Shown: piece after piece, positions 23,108 to 33,353 of the stretch
Numbering within the stretch: position 1 is the stretch's first letter
How the letters are laid out: every line of letters begins with the position of its first letter
Origin: Gonocerus acuteangulatus
Lineage: Eukaryota > Arthropoda > Insecta > Hemiptera > Coreidae
DNA length: 64,000 bases
Assembly: GCA_946811695.1 (NCBI GenBank)
Contig: OX328128.1
Coordinates: forward strand, 71,974,108 to 72,038,107
Direction of reading: 5' to 3'
Translations under genes and position numbers: made by a program
Notes under the pieces: model-generated
Told to the model about the DNA's origin: nothing
Database searches by the model: none
Seen by the model: the letters and a program-made list of their open reading frames with translations, nothing else

Positions 23108-23331
23108 GAAACATAACAAATAAAGCGGTTAATATGAAAAAAGAGTGTACTGCTTTATCGACCCCCTGCCAGAAAAACAAACAAGAAAAAGTGGAAAATA
23201 TATATATATCGGGTCATCTTTCACAAGAATTAATATATATATATTTCTTGTTCTTGTTTCTTTTTATGGCAGAGGGTCGATAAAGCAGAGCACCATTCGT
23301 TTTTCTTCACCTACTTTATTTTCTCTATTTT

Positions 23332-23373
23332 GCCCGACATGTTTCGTGCCTTTGTTCGCACCTCTTCAGGGGC
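23332..23373 (-). ncRNA. Hammerhead-ribozyme-like motif 2
   Basis: The same arrangement on the minus strand (GCCC, CTGAAGA, GTGC...GCAC, GAAA, ACATGTC, GGGC), with stem II loop GAACAAAG. It is the left arm of the inverted repeat centred at 23430. Confidence 0.55.
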
Positions 23374-23486
23374 TATCCTTATCAGGAAGTCCTCTCGTCA
23401 TATATACTGGCTTGAGTCAGACGTAAGTCAGTATTACGTCTGACTCAAGCCAGTATATATGACGAGAGGACTTCCTGATAAGGATA

Positions 23487-23528
23487 GCCCCTGAAGAGGT
23501 GCGAACAAAGGCTCGAAACATGTCGGGC
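23487..23528 (+). ncRNA. Hammerhead-ribozyme-like motif 3
   Basis: Right-arm counterpart of motif 2 with the same loop. Stem II has a changed base (GGCTC instead of GGCAC), which breaks one pair; stem I is intact. Confidence 0.5.
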
Positions 23529-23604
23529 AAAATAGAGAAAATAAAGTAGGTGAACAAAAACGAATGGTGTTCTGCTTTATCGACCCTCTGCCATAAAAAG
23601 AAAA

Positions 23605-23645
23605 AAGAAAAAGAAAAATATATATTGGGTCATATTCAGGAGAAG

Positions 23646-23744
<99 letters not shown>

Positions 23745-23790
23745 TATTACTTCTCCTGAATATGACCCAATATATATTTTTCTTTTTCTT
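23605..23790. repeat. Inverted repeat with (TA)n core
   Basis: ATTGGGTCATATTCAGGAGA (23624-23643) and its complement at 23747-23770 flank an interrupted TA run. The arms share the AAAAAGAAAAATATATA border with the preceding palindrome. Confidence 0.8.
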
Positions 23791-23797
23791 ATATATA

Positions 23798-23875
23798 CTG
23801 GAGTTATGGGGGTTTCCTCGATCGGATATTGATTTCAAGGTCCACAGGTGTCTAACGTAATATTATTATAAATAA

Positions 23876-23943
<68 letters not shown>

Positions 23944-23956
23944 TTATATATATATG

Positions 23957-24009
<53 letters not shown>

Positions 24010-24087
24010 TTATTTATAATAATATTACGTTAGACACCTGTGGACCTTGAAATCAATATCCGATCGAGGAAACCCCCATAACTCCAG
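23798..24087. repeat. Perfect 83-bp inverted repeat around (TA)n
   Basis: The left arm 23798-23880 (starting CTGGAGTTATGGGGGTTTCC) and right arm 24005-24087 are exact complements. The about 124 bp between them is TA dinucleotide with small interruptions. Confidence 0.88.
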
Positions 24088-24204
24088 TCGGCAATTAATA
24101 TCCCCAAACATAATTCCCGTTAATATCTCGCCAATGCAGTTCTCGATAAAGGTATCCCAAAAATAGAATTATTTCTAAATAATTAATTGGCATTTTCTAC
24201 GCAG

Positions 24205-24325
24205 GAGGGGGGTTGCCTAGCAAGACCGCATCAGTTGGCGGCCCTGAAAATATTGATTCCACCAGCTGAGCATATCAACACCAACACAGGTTCCTGGGGA
24301 CCGAGGCACCCTACGGAGGTGGCGA
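24205..24325 (+). other. Orphan exon-like block
   Basis: TTTTCTACGCAG precedes the block and GTAAGT follows at 24326. The 121-bp interval is GC-rich against its surroundings and open in one frame (about 40 codons, containing LAALKILIPPAEHINTN). No family is recognised. Spliced straight to the FAM110 exon at 36632, this frame would stop at once. It is therefore either a 5'UTR exon of that gene, an exon of another gene, or chance. Confidence 0.35.
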
Positions 24326-25187
24326 GTAAGTAAATACATTGTATTTGCTAGCATTTAAATAATAATTTATAACAATAGTAAATATTATAATAACATTTCT
24401 TTAGAAGTAAAAGTCCACCAAGTTATATAAACAAAACTCCAGCACAATTGTATTTCAAGTACACATTGTAATAAATATAGAACAAATTTATACTATTTAA
24501 AGGTTTGTGGTCTATACCGCCTTTTATAAAAGAAACATAAACGCTACATTAATAGTGAACAGTTAGCTCTATAAAAATTATAACCAGAGAATATTTTTGG
24601 GGTAATTAATATAAATCAAGAGCAACATAACAGAGAAATCATTAACCGTGGATTAAAACGATTTTCCTCCGAGATTCAGAGCATACATAAATAATAATAA
24701 TTACATGTGATAATAATAATAACTTAACAACGGTTTTTTGGGGTATTTTTTTAGGATACTCTTCTTTGGTATTGAATAGTTTTTATTTATAGCTATTTGT
24801 TTATTTTTCATAAATTTGATTAATTGTGTGATTAGAATTATATGAATTATAGTATAATTAATATAAATATAATATAGTACTAATGCATATACATTATACT
24901 AATATTAGTATATGTATATTTAATATATAAATTATAAATGTATTTCTATTGTACAATTGGAATATCTAGTAATTGTATTTGGTGAATTGCCTTGGCTGCG
25001 AATGCTCACAAATAAATAAAAAATAATATAAAATATATTTAGGAATGAATCCAATTTCAATTTATACATACAAATTAGTAAAAAGTGTGAATAACCAAAT
25101 AATTACAAAATATTTATAAAAAATTAACATTTCTTGTAATTTTTACAAATACAGATCCAAACGTCCAAAAATGAGCATGAAACTTAT

Positions 25188-25442
25188 CGTCGATACAAAT
25201 GCAAAGTAGCGAATGTGAAAAAATGGATCTTACATTTTCAATCTTTACTAATTTCTGCTGGACTTAGGTACGGCAAATTCTTGAATCTTGAATCACTCTA
25301 TTAAAGGGAAAGTATTCCACTATCAAAAGGTCAAATCTGCCGAATATTTGACTGTCCAAAAAAAAGTTATAAATAAATGCTTTTCCACTCTGAAAAGTGG
25401 TGATTTTCACATTCGATACTTTGCATTTGTAGCGACGATATT
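25188..25442. mobile_element. TIR MITE copy 2, about 255 bp
   Basis: Ends TATCGTCGATACAAATGCAA and the complement of GCATTTGTAGCGACGATA; internal CAAAAGGTCAAATCTGCCGA. Same family as 15086-15348 and 59446-59705. Bases 24330-25187 and 25443-26050 are AT-rich with nothing else recognised. Confidence 0.78.
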
Positions 25443-26052
25443 ATTTAGAGTAACATTAAAAACGTTACCGCAAGAGCTGGCTAAGTGAGCACATTCCTCA
25501 GTTCGATATATTCCTAAAGGGTGTGCTTAGAATAATCGAAATTAAAACACAATAATCATATGGAGAGCTCAGAGCACAACTAGACCAAGTCCATTTTTGA
25601 CATTTTATGTTGTAATAGCATTGAAGAGTATTACTAAAATGGCTCTTTTCAGTGCTACAGGAGACTAAGTCCTAACTTCATTATTTTGCCACTTGTAGCG
25701 GTTCTTGCTGCAAATCTGGAAAACATTCTTATCTTTTTTCAGAGCACAAGTGAGCCAAGTCCAAGTTGTAACTATTTCATCAGCAAGCCTATACATAATT
25801 AATGTCAGTGATATTTAAAATTAGGATCAGTGTTTAAGGTCAAATCTTTTTAAGACTTATACTGGTCAATAGGATTTATACAACGCCTCTGCAATTAAAG
25901 CGCATAATACTCATTTTATGAGAACTGTATAACATGAACTTGGTCTATTTTTGCTCTGAACCCTCCACATATAGTTTGCAATGAACAGGTGCCTCCAATA
26001 ATATTTTTTTATTTAATTCCGTTCTAAATTAAGTCTCAACTTCTGGAAGACA

Positions 26053-26643
26053 AGATTTTTTTAGCGCGTTTCCTCCATCCCTCCCGCGTACTTTGCCTGA
26101 TTTGAAAGGCTAAGTTCGTTAACCAGCCGAATCCGTCTACCGGAACACGTTTCTATGGGCGAAATTCGGACGAAATAAATCGCAAAGCTTGCGATTTTGC
26201 TTTACTAGGCTTCCTAGTACATGTTTTATAAGTAATTGGACTTGGAAAATCTAATGAAACCATTTCCAAGACGATACCTACAACCGTTGTCGAGGAAAAA
26301 GGGAAAAAACGTTTTTTTAGAATTTTTAGTCATATTCTTATATGTCTAGAAACCGACTAGGAAATCGTATTAAATGTAAAGAATCTATTCCAAAGCTTTT
26401 TAAATTTCTTACAATAAGTTTCTTGTGGGAGCAGATCTGGGATTTTCGAAGGACGAGTAAACGCCGCTACTGTACGTTTTCTGTGCATATTGGTGCCTAT
26501 GTTCTTTAAGATATCATTGAACTGGGTGTTTAATCTTTCATAAAATATTAATAATATATATTTCAAGCTTTCCAAATGACACTCGGGATAAAAAGTTTAT
26601 AAAACGCGCGAAGATGACGCAGTTCCTGCGAGTTGGACTTTAC
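26053..26643 (+). mobile_element. HINE-1 copy, short (no TA core)
   Basis: Starts TTTAGCGCGTTTCCTCCATC, carries the arm GGCTAAGTTCGTTAACCAGC, and ends AAACGCGCGAAGATGACGCA with the CTGCG hairpin partner and GTTGGACTTT. The segment containing the TA core is deleted. Both ends are present in a 590-bp element. Confidence 0.8.
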
Positions 26644-26655
26644 ACTCCTGATATA

Positions 26656-26936
26656 TGTGTTATCGACATTTCTTAGTTAGTTCGACATTTCTGGACGACA
26701 CTTGTAGATGGAGTCATTAGCCACTACAAGCTGATTTCCTCTTGGTAGGAAGAAACTCGCGTATTCTTTAATATATATATATATATTTAATGAGATTACA
26801 TTTGTAGTATTCTGCAATGGTGAAAACCATATGTTTTGTTGCTTAGCAACCAAGTGTTAATTGTAGTTAAAAATAAAAGAGAATCAGTGTTGTGTTTTAT
26901 CGCAATGAGTGTACATTAATTTAAGTAAACACTACA
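26656..26936 (+). mobile_element. Putative LTR (degenerate LTR element)
   Basis: Begins TGTGTTATCGACA, contains a polyadenylation-like AATAAAAGAG at about 26870 and ends AAACACTACA, directly followed by a primer-binding site. No second LTR and no gag-pol frames were found, so only the 5' end of an LTR element survives. The exact left boundary is a guess. Confidence 0.5.
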
Positions 26937-26938
26937 TT

Positions 26939-26990
26939 TTGGCGCAGTCGGTAGGACTCAAACCTACGCTCCCAAAGGGAATCTGATTTC
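26939..26990 (+). promoter_or_regulatory. Primer-binding site with extended tRNA-Ser complementarity
   Basis: TGGCGCAGTCGGTAGGAC is a tRNA-Ser-type primer-binding site, as used by some Ty3/gypsy elements. Complementarity seems to continue well past 18 nt through the T arm (reverse complement GGTTTGAGTCC), the variable arm (TTCCCTTTGGGA) and into the anticodon stem, stopping near 26990. Reads as a copied tRNA 3' half. Confidence 0.55.
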
Positions 26991-27395
26991 CAATTATTCT
27001 ATAAAATAATTACATTTTGTAACCTGCTTACATTGACAAGAAGAAAATGACGATTGTCTGCACCAGTTGCCCCTTTGTCTCCTCGGTTAAGCGAGATGAC
27101 TAGGGACAGCCGTACCCCACTCCTCAACCAGCAGCAGTAGGAAGTACTGGGGAGCTGGAAAAGGGACGAGAGAGCTGCAGACACTCTAGGGGCTTGTAGG
27201 GAGAAGATAACCTCCGTTATCACTCCCTTGTATTGCTTAAAGCAGATCGCGGGCCCAAATCCTGTTCAACCGTTGTGGTGGGAACAGGGATGGTTCGGAG
27301 TGGACAGTGACTGGACAGCAGGATTAGGGTTTAGGGATAATTTGTGATTAAAATTTGCATGTCGGATGGGGATAAGGTTATGTAAAAAAGGGGGG

Positions 27396-27725
27396 GCGAG
27401 GTTAGCTCAGTGGTAGAGCACTGTACAAATAAGTTGGAGGACCTGAGTTCAAATCCCGAGCAAGAACTAAAGATTTTTTCTTTTAGGGTCTTCGTTCATG
27501 GGTTGGATTCGGCCTCCCTGTCCGTCCCTAAGCCAACCCAGCCTTTATAAATTGATCAATAGGTATCTTGGGTGCTAATGACTCCAGCAGTAAAAGCAGC
27601 CAAGGGGAAAATCAGGCGGCCGGAGCATAGTACTGACCACACTATCTCCCTAGTGTGCCGTATACCTCTATGGTATCTGCCCCTCGTGGCCTGTTACGGG
27701 ACTGATCTTTTTTTTCTTTTTTTTC
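27396..27725 (+). mobile_element. tRNA-derived SINE, full length
   Basis: The tRNA-like head has an A box (TTAGCTCAGTGGTAGAGCA) and a B box (GAGTTCAAATCCC) about 35 bp apart, the internal Pol III promoter. A body of about 250 bp follows, ending in a T-rich tail (27708-27725). Body fragments recur at 14788-14882 and 56610-56757. The CCA-side acceptor stem does not close, so it is not a tRNA gene. Bases 27000-27395 before it hold nothing recognisable. Confidence 0.8.
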
Positions 27726-27857
27726 CATGTTAAAAGGAACTTTGACTAATGTTCGAAGGACTTTGGGTTGGAAGGTTTGGGCCGCGTATTAATAATTCTC
27801 ATATTTTTATTAGTGGCATACTTAAACTAAGAATAGAAAATACTATTTATTTCAATT

Positions 27858-28035
27858 TTAACGTCCATTATTATTAACTAAGCATTTTAGGACGTGTTAT
27901 CTTTAGGTTACCACCCTTTTCTAGATAGGGCTGATGCCTCTTCTTTTTTCTAAAGAAAAGCCACCACCCCATAGTGGGAATCGAACTCACTACCCTTGGC
28001 ACGGATAGAAACTATTAAACAAGACGAGCAATATA
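27858..28035 (-). mobile_element. SINE, second family (tRNA head)
   Basis: Reverse complement: B box region GAGTTCGATTCCCACTATGG, then GGTGGCTTTTCTTTAG, an AGGGTGGTAACCTAAAGATA body and an ACGTTAAAAT tail. Same body as the + strand copies at 36391 and 57208. Confidence 0.7.
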
Positions 28036-28474
28036 AATATGTGGTGTTATTTTTCAATTCAATTCTGGGATGTTTTTCATAGTTTGTTTATTATTATTTC
28101 TCTCTCGGGGTTTTTATTATATTTGAACGTTCTATTTATCTTTTTATGTCAATGTTTTGTTTGGTCTTATTGCTTCGGCTTGGCGTTTATCGTTTTCCTT
28201 ATTTCTTCAAGTCAACAGAAGTTTGTTTTCTTTCTGTTTACTTAAAGAAGTCAGGGATAGACTGAAACTTCCCGAAATTAAAAAAATAAAACGGATTTTA
28301 AACTTGCTGGAACTGCGTTTTCTTGCCGTTATTTCTTGCAATAATTATTTCTAGTGTAATTTGGAAAGCTTACAATTGAAACTCTTAATATTTCCCTTTC
28401 AATTGATCGAAATTTGTATCTTTCGTATATATATATATATATATATGTGCGTGTGTGTGTTTATTTAAAAGTCT

Positions 28475-28590
28475 AGGCCTGAATGCATAGTTTGTGGCGA
28501 AAATCTTTCTGTTAAACATATTTTTACAGAATGCAGAGCCTACGAAGCCGTTCGTAACCATTTATTTTGTTTTTTATTAGTAATAGGTAC
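28475..28590 (+). pseudogene. LINE C-terminal zinc-knuckle fragment
   Basis: The frame reads RPECIVCGENLSVKHIFTEC, then RAYEAVRNHL. The CxxC...H...C pattern (VCG--L---H-F-EC) is the C-terminal motif after the RNase H region in Jockey/CR1-like non-LTR elements. Only about 35 codons survive, next to a (TA)n/(GT)n run. Confidence 0.65.
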
Positions 28591-28599
28591 GTTTATTTA

Positions 28600-30955
28600 A
28601 CATCTGTACATTTGGAGGGTACACTAGTTAAGTTTGCTTTCAATATAAATAATGTTATATACACAAATTGATTAATGACAGAGTTAAAAGACAAAATAAA
28701 TAAAAATAACTAAATAGAAAAAAAAACAATTGACTAAGAACTAATAATAATAAGAAGAAGGGTCAATCCATTTGAAATGGTCCAGAAAAAAATAATCTGG
28801 TTGCTTGGCTATTTTAGAAAAATATGATACGTTTTCATCAATTGCATAATCAGTATTACATTTTTGTTTCACTGCGCATGCTGACTTTTGAATTTATAAG
28901 CTGTAACGGAAAACTCATTTTCCTAGGGCTAGTAAGTCATAGACTATTAATTTAAAACCCATTTTTTCCTTACAGTTTGCTCTATCTTTTAAGTCTTCTT
29001 GACTATTTGGATATTTCCAATATCTGAAAACTGCCATTGAAAACAACTGTTTATCTTTCTCAAAAGGCCGCTTTTGAGGGTACTTTTTTGGCATAAAGGG
29101 ATGTATATCTAAGTTGATTTTTTGCACGATTATAGACCTACTTAAGTAGATTGTATTAAAAGTATTCTTAACCCTGATATTTTTTACCTATTCAAATTTT
29201 TGCAATTTTTTATAACTTTAGGCCTTAATATCTCTGGTGGGGCACTTGATGAAAATCTTTTCTTTTTTTTTTAATATGTTATACTTCGTTGTAACATAAA
29301 ACTACTGCACAAATGTCAACTTGTATATTTGAGTGATTTCGTAGCTATTCTCGGAGATATTAGATACGACCAGGTATCAAGCATTGAGATTCCTGAGAGA
29401 CACCAATCTCTTTCGTAAAATATAATAAATAATTAATACAATGAATATATGTGTATGTGTATGATTGTGTATGTGTATATATAGAAGAGAAATGATTGTA
29501 AATGAGTTCTTACGAATGCGCGGTAGTCGAGGAGAAGTCTAATGTCAGTTTCCAGTGCTTTGTGGCGTCTGAAATATCGTTTCTTTTGTTTGTTTTATGG
29601 ATTATAATGGAGAAATTGTTCAAGAATTATCAAAATAAAGTAATATATTTTTTGTATTCCAAGCTTTGCAAATGTCGCAAAGGATAACAATGTTAATGAG
29701 GCTAAGAAGACTTTGTTCCTGTCAGTTCCTCCTTAATGTTCTTCCATTTTGGTCCAAATTCTAGAGTCTGCCGTTTCCCTTTTCGCGTCCGGCAACTGAT
29801 CTCGGGATCCACTGATAACTAGGCTATCGAGCGATCCCTAGAGGGAATCCCCATTGTCCCAGGTCGCTGCCTCCTGAATAGATCATATCGCCGCAACTGC
29901 GCAATCTTTGCAACTGCAAGACAGAAAGTCGCGAGTCGATCAGCTGTTTGTTTGTTAAGGTTTGGGTTTGATTTGTTCCAATTGTACGGCAGCGAAAGGA
30001 GAAATTAGGGCCACTTGGTTGCGGTATGTAATGTTTTTTTTTTTTTTTATAAATTACTGTTGTCATAATTTCCTCCCATTTAGGTGCTACAAGTGCTAAA
30101 TGTTTGGGCTTAGGAGACGTTGAAAATGCGTTTGTGAATAATAAGGATTATTTAGGAAATAAAATAAAATGCCTTAATACTATTTATTTATTAAGAGTTT
30201 CGCAACTTTTAGCGATTTACTCTATAACAATAAATGATGATATTACAAAATTACTTTTGCACATTCTGTATGTAAATACATTATTATTATGTAATATATT
30301 AATACATTCCTCTTCGGCGATGTATACCTTACATTTGGTATGTATTAAGTGCATTATGTGTATATTATTACATTACACTATGTCTATATATGTATATATA
30401 CTGCACTATATCTATATTAATTGTTTATATTTACATTATTCATTATTATTATCTATATACTTATATTGTACATTATTATATCTATAAAGTGCTAATGACC
30501 CTGGCAGTCCGAGCACCAATAATTACTAAATAAAAAAAAATATTATATCTAAAAACATATTTTATTCATTGATATTATTATTATTACATTATTCCTTATT
30601 ATTATCTACAAACTTATATTACACATTATTATTACATTGTTCATGTTATTGTTTTTCGCTTATAATTAATAGGTATTTTACGCTGCGATTTGTTCGTGGC
30701 AGACAATTTAGTTTGTGTCTGTTAGTTTGTTTGTGTGATGTTAGTCAAGTATATATAAGATATATCTGCTTTTCAGATTTATATAAATAATATTAGGTAG
30801 ATAAGCAAATAGAGGATCTTCGTGTGGATTTTCACAGCCTGTTAAATATATCAGTCTGTTAAATCCTAAATACTAGAATATTATGATTGTATTTGAATCC
30901 ATAATAAATCACTGTTAACTAAATGACAAATACCAAGTTGAATGTTAAATATAAC
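28600..30955. other. AT-rich stretch without a recognised gene
   Basis: Mostly low-complexity AT DNA. The frame at 30104-30487 is composition driven. A GC-richer block at 29700-30040 shows no motif I know. A SINE-like 3' end (GTGCTAATGACCCTGGCAGT) lies at 30488-30540. A minus frame at 28915-29127 (70 codons) has normal-looking composition but no recognised motif. Confidence 0.4.
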
Positions 30956-30959
30956 TCCT

Positions 30960-31100
30960 TTTAGCACTTTCCGGAGGAATGGTAGCCATGGAGGTTGCAC
31001 TCATGAAAGATTCTTATGAAAATGTCTTAAAATCACAATGGTCCTACCTGATAGACATAGCAAATGAGCCCATTAAATATGAAAGGAAAAAAGTTTAATG
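30960..31100 (+). mobile_element. HINE-2 5'-end fragment
   Basis: TTTTAGCACTTTCCGGAGGA, then GAGGTTGCACTCATGA and GGTCCTACCTGATAGACA: the 5' arm of the HINE-2 family, without TA core or 3' end. Confidence 0.65.
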
Positions 31101-31593
31101 AAGAGGTATGGATGAAGAAAAACATACGTTCTAAAAATAAACTAAATCTGTTCTTCGGAATGGGGGGTTTACTTTGTTCCATGATTATATTGAATTAGGC
31201 CACCAAACGTAGGTTGGGAAAACTACCAATTATTTATTTCATCAAATCACATTTTGTACACATTTCTCAATTTTTGACCTGAAGGAATGTATGCCCCATC
31301 AAAAACATAAAATTTATATAAAAAATCCAAGCCTTGTGGCGTAGATCTTTCACTACAAAACGTTGTGAGACCTCATGTAAACGCAAGAGAGTTATTTTAG
31401 TTAGTGTCTATGGAATCACTTATTTATCAACTTTTAGCACTTTCCTCCGAAGAAAAGTAGCTATTGAGGTTGCACTCATGACGGAATTTTTGAAAAATAT
31501 CTTCAAATCTTTATCGATCCTACCTAGTAAACACCGAAAATGACCCCAGTTAAAATTTATATATATCTATATATATATATATATATATATATA

Positions 31594-33327
31594 CAGGGTG
31601 TCCCGTAAATGTCTAGTCATATTGTGAGGGGAGATAGAGGACCCTTAGGGGAACAAAAAATGTTCTATGACATTTTCCCGAATTCTCGCCCCTAAGGGAG
31701 AAAACGTCGTTTTATTGTTTTTTCGAGACAAACGTGGTTTTTAGAAACATAATCGTTGTAGCTCCTTCCTAGGTGGTACTACTAGAAAGGGGGTGAAACC
31801 TATCGAAAGCTGAGTAAATTTACTATAAGACTAGTTGGGAGTAAACGTAAAAATGAATGAATGTAAGTATGTATATCTTACCAAAAGAAAGCTATTCTAA
31901 ATTTCCTGACATTTTATTGATATTTCTTTCCAGCGTTACTCCTCAATGGGCAGGATTTGTGATTTCCGGGTTTTAGAAAAACTTTCTCATTTAACCAGCT
32001 TTCCATTCATGTATCACAACCCTGTGTTATTGAAGTATTTGAACGGTTTAAGAACAAAAGTTTTTAAAAAAAAATGGATCTGTGAAAAGAAAATTATATT
32101 TTTTTCTTTAGTTTATTCAAAAATCTGAAGAGAAATATTTATTTTTATAAATTTTTACGTAAATATTAAGTAAATATTTACTTATAACAATAAAAAAAAT
32201 TACTTCCACGAATATAAAAAAAAAATTCCTAAAACAGTAAATAAATAAAATACACATTTATTTTGAATTTATTAATTCAGGTAACTAATACTGGGTCTTG
32301 GAGTTGGCCATTAATGAACCCCAACCATAAATTAACCTCAAAAATTACTATTTTTACCTAGATCACGCATTTGAACACATTTTTACAGGTATTTATATTT
32401 TTAAAACAAATGCTTTACCTTGAATTGATACTGATGGCTATGCTTGTGAAACTCACTGGGATTCTCGTGAGCCCATGCGTTGTTGTTGTGGTAATTTAAA
32501 ATTCTATCCCTCATAAATAAGACATACATAGTCCTGTAAAAATGTGTTCAAATGCGTGATCTAGGTAAAAATAATAATTTTCGAGGTTAATGTATGGTTG
32601 GTGTTCCTTAATGGCCGCCACCTGGACCCAGTATTAGTTACCTGAATTAATAAATTAAAAAAAAATGTGTATTTTATTTATTTACTGTTTTAGGATTTTT
32701 TTTTTTATATTCGTGGAAGTAATTTTTTTTATTGTTTTAAGTAAATATTTATTTATTATTATGTAAACATTTATAAAAATAAATATTTCTCTTCAGCTTT
32801 TTGAATAAACTGAAGAAAAAAATATAATTTTATTTTCACAGATCCACGTTTTTTAAAAAACGTTTGTTCTTAAACCGTTCAAATACTTCAATAACACAGG
32901 GTTGTGATACATGAATGGAAAGCTGGTTAAATGAGGAAGTTTGTCTAAAAGCCGGAAATCACAGATCCTGCCCATTGAGGAGTAACGATGGAAAGAAATA
33001 TCAATAAAATGTCAAGAAATTTAGAATAGCTTTCTTTTGGTAAGATATACATACTTACATTCATTCATTTTTACGTTTACTTTTAACTAGTCTTATAGTA
33101 AATATACCCAGCTTTCGATAGGTTTCACCCCCTTTCTAGTAGTACCACCTGGGACGGAGCTACAACGATTATTCTTCAAAAAACCACGTTTGTCTCGAAA
33201 AAACAATAAAACGACGTTTTCTCCCTTATGGGCGAGAATTCGGGAAATCGTCATAGAACATTTTTTGTTCCCCTAAAGGTCCTCTATCTCCCCTCACAAT
33301 ATGACTAGACATTTACGGGACACCCTG
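31594..33327. mobile_element. Palindromic MITE A, 1734 bp (CAGGGTGTCCCGTAAATG ends)
   Basis: Almost the whole element is one inverted repeat: arms of about 800 bp (31594-32394 and about 32535-33327) around a 140-bp centre. It is flanked by TA on both sides. The terminal CAGGGTGTCCC and TA target fit Tc1/mariner-type mobilisation. No transposase frame; the small frames inside are not conserved between the two copies. Confidence 0.85.
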
Positions 33328-33353
33328 TATATATATATATATATATATATATA

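Larger units (their letters stand above)
20606..23194 (+). mobile_element. Penelope-like retroelement (PLE)
   Basis: It is bounded by a perfect 44-bp inverted repeat, CCACTTTTTCTTGTTTGTTT... at 20606-20649 and its complement at 23151-23194, both next to (TA)n. Inside are a Penelope-type reverse transcriptase frame and a GIY-YIG endonuclease frame. A hammerhead-like motif lies at 23068-23107, in the terminal region as expected for PLEs. A related terminal sequence is duplicated as an inverted pair just downstream (23236-23622). Confidence 0.88.
23236..23622. repeat. Inverted pair of Penelope terminal sequences
   Basis: The left arm (23236-23426) is the reverse complement of the right arm (23434-23622), with a 7-base spacer. 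Each arm carries the GCAGAGGGTCGATAAAGCA terminal word and a hammerhead-like motif. Both resemble the 3' region of the PLE at 23060-23190, so this is a head-to-head PLE terminal duplication. Confidence 0.8.

Noticed and set aside
23434..23838. Open frames made of alternating Tyr-Ile (also at 3466, 18597, 20546, 40361, 41293, 43401, 45500, 62612 and 62900)
   Set aside because: They are translations of (TA)n microsatellites.
27396..27466. A functional tRNA gene
   Set aside because: A and B boxes are present, but the acceptor arm does not close and a SINE body with T-rich tail follows. The same holds for 36391 and 39427.
30104..30487. 127-codon frame rich in Leu, Tyr and Ile
   Set aside because: It comes from AT-only low-complexity sequence; no domain, no flanking gene structure.
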